The notes under the pieces: model-generated
The model's database searches: none
Told to the model about the DNA's origin: nothing
The model's input: the letters and a program-made list of their open reading frames with translations, nothing else
Shown: positions 21,912 to 33,201 of the stretch, piece by piece
Layout of the letters: each line of letters begins with the position of its first letter
How positions within the stretch are numbered: position 1 is the first letter of the stretch
Translations under genes and position numbers: made by a program
DNA from: Oopsacas minuta
Taxonomy: Eukaryota; Porifera; Hexactinellida; Lyssacinosida; Leucopsacidae
Reading direction: 5' to 3'
Assembly (NCBI GenBank): GCA_024704765.1
Contig: JAKMXF010000324.1
Span: 1-64,000 of the forward strand
DNA: 64,000 nt

Positions 21912-23349
21912 ATACTGTATACACAGAAAAATGAAAAACGCAAAGAAACTGATTTTCGCATATTCGATAAAATCAGCTGATATTGTTATATACATAAACA
22001 AATTAGAACTATTTTATCTTTATCAGCATATATAGGATATTCACAACATACTTTGAACTAATAGCGTAACCATTATCACAATGCTTTATGAACTGTTTAC
22101 GGTTGTGATATTTATGTTCATATAAACTGTCACAAATCCTAGAATATAATCATATATCAAAAAATAATTAATAAACTTGTTGGTCACCAACAAGATTGAA
22201 TTATTAATTCTTCCTGCTGCTATCCATGTACTGTATAACTTCGTCAGGGTTAGCATTGCGCATTTGCATTCCATTATATAACATATTTACAGTAATTATT
22301 GTGCTTCTCAGCAGTTCATTGAATAATGGAAGAGTAGGTTTAATTGACCATACATTTGAATGTTGCTCATTTACAAAATGGAACTAACTTCTTTTACAGA
22401 TACAAGGCTGGCTCTAGCACTAGGTGAGGTGGACCGAATTCGTTAGACGCCATATTTTTGAAATTTTCAGATCACCATTCGTCACGATACTCCACACAAA
22501 TTCAGCATAATTCCAATTAGTAGCTACGTTGCTATCCAATGCACATTTTCAAAAGTGCACCAAATTATCTATCTACTTAGCTCTAGGCGTTTTAACCCAT
22601 TTCATTCAGGTGTGTCTAAGATTATGAGTGATTGCAACTTTATCTTGTAAAGGTGGCAACATTAGATGGCGCTATTATGTTTGAAGTTTCTAATCTAATG
22701 AGTGAAAGTATATATCATTGCAATTGGTGATCAAACATGTTCCTTCATGGAGTTGTTCTCTTCTAACAATGAATATGAATATTTGGAGAATAATTCAATC
22801 AAATTGAAAATAACTTATAAGCAATATAACCATGGATACTAACCTGTATTAGAAGCTTCATTAAAGGTTGTTAACCATGAATAGATTGGTGTACGATGCC
22901 TAGAATTCAATTTGGTGAAATTTCTGTAGGCACAGTAATTTTATATTTTAATAATTATCCAAGGTTTATGGGTGTGATGTAATTATCATATAAGCTACAT
23001 AATGTACGAAGTTATTAGTGGTCTGTAACACAGCTATCTGAGACTGTAAATGACATGATACACGTTAATATTAAAATATCTTGCGCAGAGAACCTTGGTT
23101 CTAGCCTGCGAGTATTAAAATGTTAATGCCCTCAAAATTACTTTACACATAATTCATTACATTAGATCCCTCTCCTTTGTCACCCCCCAATCTGTGTGAA
23201 GTAACTTTTGAACAGCACTATTGTACAGAAAAGACATCTCAAATGATGCCCTATACTGACTTATTTTGAATAAATATTCACAGCGTATTATTGAAGAATA
23301 ATATTCTACTAAATAGCCCATTGTATTTTTTGCCAAGAACATTTCGAAT

Positions 23350-23480
23350 ACTAGGCCACTACAAGGCTGCGCGAGGGGGTGCCATGTGGGACACGTGCTC
23401 CATCTGTGACATAATTGTTCCTCACCAGTAGCGGCTGGATTGCTCCTCGACTGGGCCACTATACAATGTATGATCGTCAC
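23350..23480. repeat. GC-richer patch, possible transposon end
   Basis: The base composition stands out from the surroundings. CAGTAGCGGCTGGATTGC resembles hAT/MULE-type termini starting CAGTGGCGGCT. Only one end is seen. Confidence 0.3.
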
Positions 23481-23729
23481 AGAAACATATATTCACATTG
23501 GACATAGCTATCGTGTCCCGTATAACGTAATACATCTTGTAACAATGATAGAAACTTTACAAGCCTTATAATTTAAAATTTCATTACTACTAATAAGGAA
23601 TATGTGTTGTAGCACTTCTAGAACACCTGTGACCATATCAAAATGAAATCATAATACAGTGTAACAATATTACTATGATTGAGTATTGCACAGAGCTGAT
23701 TCCATTAGAATAGCATTGTAATGTATTAG

Positions 23730-23737
23730 TATAAATA
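23730..23737 (+). promoter_or_regulatory. TATA box of small coiled-coil gene 1
   Basis: TATAAATA 71 bp upstream of ATG 23801; the 5' leader between them is rich in CAAACAA. Confidence 0.5.
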
Positions 23738-23800
23738 CAGTGAAGTTGATGGATAAAATATCAAATAATCAATAACAAACAACAAACAAACACAACAAAA

Positions 23801-24451
23801 ATGCCTTCACTAATAACAAAATTACTGCCAAGGAAATCTATGAGAAGTAGCCTATACAGGAACTCGATTGGAGGAGACGGCGTCCAAATTGACCATTTGC
23901 ACTTCGTGGAAGATTTTAGGAAAGAATGTTTCCTCAAACAAATGGATTTAGAAAAAAATAGAATGCAAACAGATCTCAGAATGGATCAAATTCGCCGTGA
24001 GCTGTCACAATTGCACTGTCAAAGCCAGGAATTCCTGATTGACGTTGAAAGACTTGATAGAGACATAGAAAACGAACGTTCAAGGAGATTATACCATCAA
24101 ATGTACGCATCAAATGACCAACTCTACTCAAACGATTCAATTTGCAGTTCCAACCCAGAATTCTCAAGGAGTTACTCTAGTTCTCCTGAGAAATATGGTT
24201 CAGATTCTAACCTACCACGGCCTGTGACTTCATTCAGTGAAGGAAATAAAAGATCATCAATTGAGTCTGACTTTGAGAGTCCAGATGAAGAATTCAACGA
24301 TGAGTATACATTCAGGAGACAGATAAAATATCGGAGCGATAGACCAGGCCGAAGAATACACTGTAATTTAATGACAATGACTACTGTTCCACAGAACTCA
24401 TTTTCTGAACAAGTATTCGCAGCTGTCAGGGATACTATTACTACAATTTGA
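23801..24451 (+). CDS. Small MPS-start coiled-coil protein 1
   Basis: Intronless, 216 aa. Paralogue of 39417-40334, judged by a shared layout. Both start MPS(L/I)-x2-KL with basic residues. Both have a central charged helix (about 38-92 here: KQMDLEKNRMQTDLRMDQIR, then a Q/E-S-x-E and LDRD pattern), followed by a Ser/Asp-rich disordered stretch. Both end in a matching C-terminal motif, NSFSEQVFAAVRDTI here and KSFATDVFDEVRKSI in the paralogue. No signal peptide or TM. It stands alone in about 17 kb of gene-poor DNA, preceded by a TATA box. The function is unknown, and I recognise no family outside this window. Confidence 0.72.
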   Translation: MPSLITKLLPRKSMRSSLYRNSIGGDGVQIDHLHFVEDFRKECFLKQMDLEKNRMQTDLRMDQIRRELSQLHCQSQEFLIDVERLDRDIENERSRRLYHQMYASNDQLYSNDSICSSNPEFSRSYSSSPEKYGSDSNLPRPVTSFSEGNKRSSIESDFESPDEEFNDEYTFRRQIKYRSDRPGRRIHCNLMTMTTVPQNSFSEQVFAAVRDTITTI

Positions 24452-25199
24452 ATGATAAATATCAGTTTGTATGATCACTTTAATGTATATGATATTTTAA
24501 TTAAAGTTTACTGCACGAGATAGTCATAAATGGGAATAGTGGCGACTTTAACCGAATACTGACAGGAAAAAGTGTGATTTTATGACGTCAAAGGGTGCTA
24601 AATTCTCGTTTATAGAAATTTTGAGGAGCTAAAAAATGTAATTTATCTTCAAAGTGGCACAATATTGTTTACCAATGCCACCTTGCTAATTGTTAAAACT
24701 TTTGACAAAATGCTGAATATGATGTTGCCTACAAAAGTGTTGGCGAGGGTAATTTTAGATATTCTACAAGAGCTATAAACCTTATAATCCTGGAATAGAC
24801 AACTTTTCTAATTTTGTTAAGCTAAGTGTAAATTATAATAAAGAAATAAAAATACAAAGCGACACGTGTGTGTATGGACTTTAAGCAACACCTGTAATTA
24901 CATGTTTACAACATTGAAAGTATTATATAACCTGATTATGTGGAGTTACATTAAAATGCATTATAGAGAGGGAAATTACTAAGAAAGCATACTTCAAAGT
25001 CGTTAATAGACTTGTGTACATGTTAAGGACATTGAAAGTGATACACCCTAAGAATTATTAACAGGAAATTATTATAGCTTAGCAAGCATAAAGCTGTTAT
25101 CAATGGAAAATGATTAAGAATTATTGAAGGAATCATTTATCGTGGAAACTTGGAATCTTGCATGTAGGTGAGATAGGATATGTCTAGTAATTTTACCGA

Positions 25200-25350
25200 A
25201 TATTTTACCAAAATCTCCACACAGGGTTCAGATAAGGTGTTATCATATTGACCTATCATATTTGAGGGTTCACGTAATGTAAGCAGATATTCTATCGGTT
25301 AAATTGGTGGAATGAGTTATGTAGTGGTTTATGAACTTTTTAACACCTAT
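25200..25350 (-). repeat. Dispersed repeat R, copy 3 (reversed, partial)
   Basis: Read on the minus strand it repeats the blocks of copies 1 and 2: AGGTGTTAAAAAG, ATAAACCACTA, AATTTAACCGATAGAATATC, AACCCTCAAATATGATAGGT, ACCTTATCTGAACCC. It abuts hAT-like copy C. Confidence 0.6.
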
Positions 25351-25359
25351 TTTAGACTA

Positions 25360-25433
25360 TAAAATGATCCTGTGGATCCCTTGCTGTGATTCGTGGACCA
25401 CCAAGTCCAAGGACTCCAGTTTGAAAACCACTG
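25360..25433 (+). repeat. hAT-like MITE, family 1 copy C
   Basis: ATCCTGTGGATCCC, then GTGGACCACCAAGTCCAAGG and CTCCAGTTTGAAAACCACTG. Read in reverse the element begins CAGTGGTTTTCAAACTGGAG, a recognisable hAT terminus. This copy best reveals the family identity. Confidence 0.78.
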
Positions 25434-27391
25434 GAATAATCAATTTATAGATGATTACACAGAATCTTCGTATCCAAATTCCTTTATATTTTCCATAAAA
25501 TATGAATGATTAATCGGAGAATAAATTCACAAATATTTGAGAGACATAATTCTGCGATTACAACATAGACTTGCTGAGAATACAAGATTTTATTGATAAT
25601 ATATTTTGTATTATTCAAGCTGATTAGCTAAGTTATTCGTATAACCAAAACTAACAACATTTTGGTATATCTTATAACAAACATGTAGCAGGGAAAATAG
25701 TGTTAGAATCATTATGAACAAATATCTAATCATTCATTTTGAATGAACGAATCATTCACAAAAGTTAGAGATTGGTAGAAAGAGTCGCGAATAATGAACG
25801 ATTAGAATTATTCCAAAATTAGCCAAAATTATGACTGATTTGACCCCCAAAAAGGATGTGAAACTTCCCAAGAATCTGTGATGTGTTTTATCTACTACGT
25901 TTATTAGACATAACTAATGTTGTGGTGCGTTGCTATGGATAATTGCCTAATCGCAACCACTCATAATTCTAATTAATTCGACAGCAACAATCTGGTCAAT
26001 AAATTACAAATTAATTACACCGTAACAAACACCTGAATCTGTTTGAGTTCAGCTGAAGTAACGGAAAATTGGATGAAATTCAGATATGTTAAACCACTTC
26101 CAATGAATTAGCAAATTTCTTAACATAGAAATTATATAAACTTGATAAATATGGTAAAATATAGTTTGAGTGCTCTTAATGATTTGGACTTTTTTTGTAA
26201 AAGATTTTCTAGAAATATGTAGAACAGTTGCGTAGACAGGTCGTGCGCAAGTTGCAAATTTGTGTTTAGCACCACACGCTCCAATTCCGCGACACCTCCT
26301 CACTCATGCGCTAGTAGTCTGCCAAGGTTGGTTACGTCACTGACGTAAAATCATTCCATCATGTACACATATAGAAAACTACACCCAAATATTGATACTA
26401 TAATTTAACTAAGATATGCAAACTTTGGATACTTTTAAACTCTGTAGAAGTTGAGATGAATTTCAATTTCTAAAACGGACATACTAGGTCAAATAATGAA
26501 TTATTATTATGAGTTAGAGAAAATGCACAAATTCCTTAATTCATTATAATGATATGTAAAGTTTAAGGTATACATTACATCACAGTAGTTAGGTTGTTTT
26601 CAAGTTGATAGATCCTGGCAGTAGTAGAAATTAGAACTTATTGGAATGTTTAGATTATCATACACTAGTTCAATAATTCCTGCAGGAAATTACTTTGAAA
26701 TTTCAAATCGACTTTGATTCAGATTCAAAAGGGAACGAAAAAGTTTGCGTGCTGTTTCAAAGAATTCTAGAATATTTTAATTCAACCAAATGTACTGATT
26801 CATTGCTTCGTTCATGAACAATATAGTTTTGTCACGTGTAAATTTCCATATTATTGAAGTAGATATTTATGCAAATATGCCACAAAATCTGTGTTCATGA
26901 AGTAGGCGAAGTATATGGTGAACTCAGATAGCACTGCTCTATCTGCTACGATGTTTTTTACCGCAAAAAAATAGCAAATTTGTCCTAATTATGGTAATTA
27001 GGTAAAATGAAATGTTAGCTCAAAGTGCTATTCTTGAATATGATTAATCCCTTGAAGGTCAAATTGGTACTGAAATCATTATGGTGTCATATTGGGATGG
27101 GCCGTATATTAGCCAATTTGAATACAGAGTTTAATATTGGTACAACACTACAAATTGAATGGTTGTTTGTTTTCGATGAATACTTTAATGAACTCACAGA
27201 GAATATGAATTATTCACCACAAATTTGGTTAATAATCTGTGTAACTTTGTTATTAACTTTACCGTGAAGTAATCAAAAAATCGCAGAGTTCTAATTATGC
27301 TAAACCCTAGACAAAACGAGATACAAATTGATATTGGATTCTAGTAACACTATCTTCAACATATAACCAGCTAACCAGCTCCCTTTTCCAG

Positions 27392-27594
27392 CCAGGTGTT
27401 TATATTGGCGGGTACCAAAAACTGCCATTTTAGCAGCCATAGAGGCCCCAAATTCCGATCTTGATACCTTAATAAGTAGAGGATCAATGTGTTACGGTAC
27501 AACGAAGTATCATCAAGGAGAGTCCCAGCAAGAGAAAGAGCAGGCTCAGAAATTCCTTGATAAACACTTGTATTTCCAGCATCAATTCTGCTGA
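27392..27594 (+). pseudogene. Orphan exon-like open frame
   Basis: After a good splice acceptor (CCCTTTTCCAG ending at 27391) one frame is open for about 66 codons to a TGA at 27592-27594. It encodes a protein-like segment, AILAAIEAPNSDLDTL followed by a Gln/Lys/Glu-rich helix (QQEKEQAQKFLDKH). The patch is less AT-rich than its surroundings. No partner exons were found within several kb and I do not recognise the sequence. It could be a terminal exon of an unseen gene or a decayed fragment. Confidence 0.3.
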
Positions 27595-30500
27595 TATATC
27601 AATAGTTCATTTATTACATAGAAGGTACTGTTGAAACCTTAGCATGGGGTTAGATATGATATAATTGTGGCAAAAGTTGATGTAATTGGTTACAAGTCAG
27701 GAATAGATTGAATAGAAATTCTGGAGAATATCATACCAATAAGATTACATTCAATTATAATATCGTCAATGCAATACTTTGAGAGTTCATATACAATAGA
27801 GGCATCACAATAAGGGAAAGAATCATAAATACGACACGTTTGTATATGATTAACTTCCAAATATGTGAATACAGTGTTCTGCCAAAGAATGGTCTCCTTT
27901 GGTTCTAATTTGTACATTATATGACACTTATTATAGTTACAGTTCGACCAAGTAAAGCCCTATTTAATGACCTTATAGGAACTTGGGATTATTAAGGGGG
28001 ATTCTTTTGTTTGATGCTAATAAGTCACATACAGTCCATTATGTCATTTCAATCAAAGACGTCATAGCGAATTACGGAAGTCTTTTATCATCTCTATACT
28101 ATAGTATAAGACCTGGGACTTGTCAAAAGGTGAGAGCGAAAAGCAAAAGATATTAATTGACATGATGTAAAATAGCATTATTAGTTGGAGGCACTAACAC
28201 TGCGTACAATTATACGAATGGAATCAGTTCCCTCGCAATTTTTCAGGAAACCCAAAACCAATTAAAAATGGATTCTCACAGAAAATCTGTTAATTTCCTT
28301 GATTTAATTATCATAAATTAATAATCCATTCCGCACAATAATTCAACAGTCTAATACACAGTGTAGTATATGATCTAATACAATTACCCCTCATTTTATG
28401 CCAGCATAATCCAATGACCATAAATGTGCATGCATTCAACCGTTCTAGGAAATATCGAATCTTACAAACATATATATTAGTTTTGTTGTTCTAATGGTAT
28501 TGAACAGGTCTAGGGAATGGATTATCTACGGGCTTCCATGTACCTTCACTTTTCTTATTTTAGTCTAACGAATCCTTGTAATGTGTATATTAAAGGTTAA
28601 TCAATTTACAGATTGTAATCTTGTAATAAACTGATATAATCCTTTTAGGATTTTGTGAAGACTTTGAATGTTCTTTGTAGTTATATTTGATATTTTTGAA
28701 TAGGGTGTTTGTGTCAAAAGTTCTTTATGGATACACATTTGTACAATGGAATGTTCTAATGATAATATCATTTTCATGGGATCATTTATAAATATTTTGG
28801 TGGGGAAAAGTTGATTAAATTCTCAGCCAATCAGATACAATCGTTGACACAAAAATCAACAATTCTCGAAAATTTGTAAATGTGATTAATCCCAAACACC
28901 TATTTCCATGATATTACCTATAATAGTAATTATTGCATACCTACGTTAGCAGTATAGAATAATTGCAACCGAGTGAATACGTATAGCAATTAGTAATATG
29001 ATGATACATTCCAGGTGTCGTCTGGTTGCTAGGTAATAGCAGCTGGTAAGTAATGATCAATTACCACATATAGGCAATAATATTCTGGAATATTTTTCCA
29101 ATATCACGAGTATTTTAATTGTCACTATTAGTCAGGAAAAGTTATGTTATGAGAAATTGTATGTGTATTCCTAAAATAGAAAATAATATATTTGAAATAG
29201 TTTATTTCCTACTACATATGATTAACAATTATCTACCAAACTGCTCCACATAACTTACAACCAATATTGTTACTAAGAAATAACATGAGGTTGATTAATC
29301 CAGCTGTTTTGTAGATAATATGAAATCGATCTTTCAAAATCAGTTACGGAATACTATCTAGTCGATACAAGAATTATCACGAATACACGAAAGAACAGAA
29401 ATTGACTGCCAAATGCGTTAATGCATTTCAAAGTAACTCCGAACCCTCTACTTGATGGATTATTGAAATTATTATATGTTATGAAGGCCGTTGTGATTCA
29501 AGCAATTCTTTGCCATTCAATTAGCTCAGCAATTAGTGTACAAATTTATCGCATAAAAACGAACTCAAATATCAGCAAGTTTTGATAAAAATACCTGACC
29601 TGGAAATATACTGTGATAATTGATGTATTGTTCTAAGAGAGTTTATTATGATGGAATATATTCGAAATAATTGGCTTCTTTCATTCTGGCGAGCGGTTGT
29701 GATGATGAAGTTTTTCGGCGCGTATAATATAGAAAATGTGCCATATAACTGTTTAGGCGTGTTGTCGCGGGTAAAATGATCCTAGGCGCCAAAGAGATTC
29801 CTGAATGAAACTACTGTAATACTCTTATACTTTTGAAGTGTTAACTTGGCTACAATTAAGATCTGAAACAAAGAATTGAAAGCAACATATTTCCATCTTA
29901 ACAACTTTCTACCAATAACATATCCAACTACTTCTCCATAGCAACTGAAATTGCATAAGTTATGCAAAAGTAATCGATTTTATATCCATAATCCAAAATT
30001 TGAACTATTATGATCTACATATCACAGTCATTACTCTGATTACAGTCTGTATCATACAATACAATAGTATTCACCTATGTACTCCATTGAAAATCACTTA
30101 CTGTCTTTACATGACTCTAACACTAACAACACAAGAGTACTTACTACATCCTTATAATGTATAGATGTGACTTATCGAACTTATTAACTTTCTTATTCTA
30201 ATTACGAAATGAAAATTAATAGTGACTACTGAGGAACATATGTGTCCAAGCTGGGCTGGATACACGTATACATAGATATTCACAATTTTCTTACAGTAGC
30301 CTCCAGTTTGAAATTCATGAAATATTTGTTTAAAATGTGATATAAGTAAATAGGCACATTTCTGACCCGATTTCCTGTATGTGAAAATTTGTAATTATTG
30401 AAATTCTATTGTAATTCTAAAGGAAAAATATTCGAATTGATTTAGTGCAAAGTTCCATGTAATAAAGTACAATTTGTATAGATTTATATAAATGCAAACA

Positions 30501-31011
30501 CGCTGTATTCTAACAAACTTTTGAACTTATTTCAATCAAAAAACTAATTTTGATTGCAGAATCCATAAAATAACAAATTGCCTTATAAGCCAATCAGGAT
30601 TATCATTATACATAATTATTCCGCAATAGCACTTTACAAGTGGAAATATTTAAGATAATTAATAACTGATCATGAATGGTGATAAGACATTGTAGAGGCA
30701 CTTAGCACTGTTTTAGAATACAATACACTAGTTTGGAGAAATAGCATCGAAGCCAGCACAATAATGATATTGTTAAGTGAACCCTTGTGCACCTTGGACA
30801 ATCAACAGGAGAGTGAAAATATAGAAATATGTTACTTCAGGAATGTGCTTACATTATCATAGACGTGTGGAAGCTTAAAGATTCTTAATTAGAATTTCTT
30901 ACATTAATTAAGTATATACGATTTCCTCGTATAATTATGAGTATTAACTACTGTTATGTTTTAGCAGACAGAATTAGTATTGGCATGATTAACAGACATT
31001 TTGCATTCAAC

Positions 31012-31168
31012 TACAGTCATCTTCCGTTAAATTGAAGCTCAAGGGACCGTGATAATTCCTTAGATATAACTGATGGGATATGTGTTACTTTGACTGTTTA
31101 TGACCATATTTGTACGAATTGAGACTTCGATACAGCGGATATTTCTATATAACTGGAGCTAACAGTAG
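31012..31168. repeat. Pogo-like MITE, family 2
   Basis: Left end TACAGTCATCTTCCGTTAAA, then GAAGCTCAAGGGACCGTGAT, AGATATAACTGATGGG and GTTACTTTGACTG. This is the reverse arrangement of the element at 63712-63857 (GTCAAAGTAAC, TTATATCAAAG, GAGCTTAGATATAACGG). Confidence 0.68.
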
Positions 31169-32237
31169 ACAACTAAAATATTTGAAATCAAATAATATCG
31201 GACTAACTATCAGCAAGCTATAATCTTATTATCTCAACCTCAACTGGCAGAACTTATAGTTTCTCAATGGTTACACATATACGTACGTCAGCTATTGTTG
31301 TGTATTCCAATTAATAATTATGAAGTAACAATGTAATCACTTGCTGCTTTAACCCCAAATTTGTTTCAGCAGCTTTAAAGAGCAAATTATCATTAACCAA
31401 ATATTCAGGAAGGAATCTAAGCACATAAAGAATTCAGAAAATATGAGTAATTGATTATACACAAAATGAAACTTGTATGAAGAAAGTTGTCTGATTTGAT
31501 ACAAGCTATTATTCGGGCCACAAAAAGAGCAAAATTTATATTTTGGTTGGACAAATACTCAACTTATGCTCGAAACAGCTGAGAGCTGTTGTTAAGTAAA
31601 ATTGGCGAATTACATCCAAAATTTACTCACAGTGCAATTTCTTAGCAACCAAACTGCACAAAACTATTTTACGAATACCCTCCATTAACCTATCAGCATG
31701 TTCAAACGCCACTCACTCATCTAAGAATGTAGCAAATACGTAACTTATAATTCAGTTCATTATCTTTCCTCTAATAAAATAGAAGTAGAATACCAGAAGG
31801 CTGTTGTACCGTAGACTATTCAATACAATTATGGTTTCATTTGTAACTCAATTATCAATAAATACCTCATAATTAATCATGTGTGTATTGATTAAATATT
31901 GATTGTATGATGGTTATATTGATTTGTGAATTCCGCTGATAAATATCTGTAAACAATGAAATTCTGGGAAGATTGGAAGATAGCTTATTGAGAACATAAA
32001 AGGTGTTAGAATTATTCATAGGACATATTGGGATGATTTGATAATGTTTCTATTTATACAAATATTTACAGTGGATAATAATAATCAGGATAATTCAATT
32101 TGGAATTAAAACTCAGTCAACTACGTGATTAGCTTGAATTATACTATGAACACGGACATACCAATCGTTCACATATGTAACTATGGATTACGTATTCATT
32201 AGATATATTCACTATCTTGTAATCAACAAATTCCCAT

Positions 32238-32382
32238 CTGTGCCGACAGCTTAGATTAACGTAAAGTAGCACTATGAATTCTAGGCACTAAATGTTTGTC
32301 GTTAAATTTTCCGTTTATAGTGCCTCCAATTAATAGTGTTACTATAAAGAAATTCCATCTATACATTACGCCGTCCACACAG
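32238..32382. repeat. MITE family 3, second full copy
   Basis: Left end CTGTGCCGACAGCTTA and right end CCGTCCACACAG (inverted). Internal AGTAGCACT and AGTGCCTCCAATTAATAG echo AGTGGCACT and AGTGCCT in the 4744-4844 copy. Confidence 0.65.
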
Positions 32383-32541
32383 ATTACAATTTTATATATT
32401 TCACTCGGATAAACATTCATAAACTAACTAATAATGTAAACAAGCTTACCCCCCAATAGACATTTCTCAAACATGATATTCAATTTGTAAATATCCAAAC
32501 ACACTATACTATAGTTAACAAACAAGCAAACAACACAACAG

Positions 32542-33201
32542 CTAGGATTTGGTTTCAATCAACTCTTCACTATTAATAACAGGAAGTGTGGGTAGTTCCT
32601 CTTGGGGAGGCGCCATCAACAGAGGATCATTAACTATAACAATCTCCCTCTTCTGCTTTTTCGAACCAGGACCATACGCAAGCATTGGCGGTACCCAATT
32701 TTCTGAATAAATTCCTCCAATGAAATAAAACATAGCCGAAATCAGTAAAGTCATTCCTCCAATGTTTGTTGATAGTATGAAGAAACATGGAATGCTGAAT
32801 ATCATGTAGAACATAGATCTTAAGAACAGATTACGTGTTAGGAAACGGAAAAAATACGGAATTGGAGCGATGTACTCTTGAAAGAGTCTCGTTTCAATGT
32901 TCCCGGTCCTCTTTTTACCTCTAGGGTACTCAATAAGTATGACTAGCAGTGAGAATGGGATCAATAGGTACCTTGTATAGAGGCCATAAGCTGTTGGGGG
33001 AATGGCTCTTAAATTCAAAGAGGCAGCGATCAAGGAACCCCCGAGAATAATCCAGCCTGACCAGTAAGCCTGTTGATTCGCCCAAATTGAGTAAACAACT
33101 CTACTTGTAGGGGGGCAAGCGCAGAAGAATTTGGTGCAATCGCCACATTGGTTCGTGCATGGTTCTGGACAACCACCACATTTTATTTCTTTGTCCTCCA
33201 T
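32542..33201 (-). CDS. CYBA: p22phox-like NADPH oxidase subunit
   Basis: Intronless, 219 aa from ATG 33201; an upstream TTG keeps the frame open but is not a start. Homology to cytochrome b-245 light chain runs from SIWANQQAYWSGWIILGG (human WANEQALASGLIL) through LIEYPRGKK, a strong family signature, to FFRFLTRNLFLRSMFY and IYSENWVPP. Four hydrophobic segments fit the four membrane helices. p22phox stabilises NOX catalytic subunits and is needed for their superoxide production. Two oddities stand out. A Cys-rich segment of about 30 residues precedes the first helix (Cys 8, 11, 15, 19, 22, 27, 29), which the human protein lacks. The C-terminal tail has only a weak Pro-rich stretch (MAPPQEELPTLP) instead of the PPPRPP site that binds p47phox SH3 domains, so regulation may differ. 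Confidence 0.88.
   Translation of the reverse strand: MEDKEIKCGGCPEPCTNQCGDCTKFFCACPPTSRVVYSIWANQQAYWSGWIILGGSLIAASLNLRAIPPTAYGLYTRYLLIPFSLLVILIEYPRGKKRTGNIETRLFQEYIAPIPYFFRFLTRNLFLRSMFYMIFSIPCFFILSTNIGGMTLLISAMFYFIGGIYSENWVPPMLAYGPGSKKQKREIVIVNDPLLMAPPQEELPTLPVINSEELIETKS

Larger units (their letters stand above)
15484..23800. other. Gene-poor AT-rich region 1
   Basis: About 8.3 kb without a convincing gene. It holds a Tigger-like MITE end (16064), two copies of a roughly 230-bp dispersed repeat (16407, 21679), a TG microsatellite (19203), a 33-35 bp tandem repeat (19362), a solitary family 3 end (19284), a pogo-like element (20722) and a more GC-rich patch at 23350-23480. Open frames here are short, lack homology and have no codon structure I can recognise. 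Confidence 0.6.
24452..32541. other. Gene-poor AT-rich region 2
   Basis: About 8.1 kb. Contains repeat R copy 3 (25200) beside hAT-like copy C (25360), an orphan exon-like open frame (27392), a pogo-like element (31012) and a family 3 MITE (32238). The rest is AT-rich with no recognisable gene. Long non-coding RNAs or enhancers cannot be judged from sequence alone. Confidence 0.6.

Noticed and set aside
23157-23480. 107-aa minus-strand open frame
   Set aside because: It covers the GC-richer transposon-like patch; no conserved motif, probably chance.
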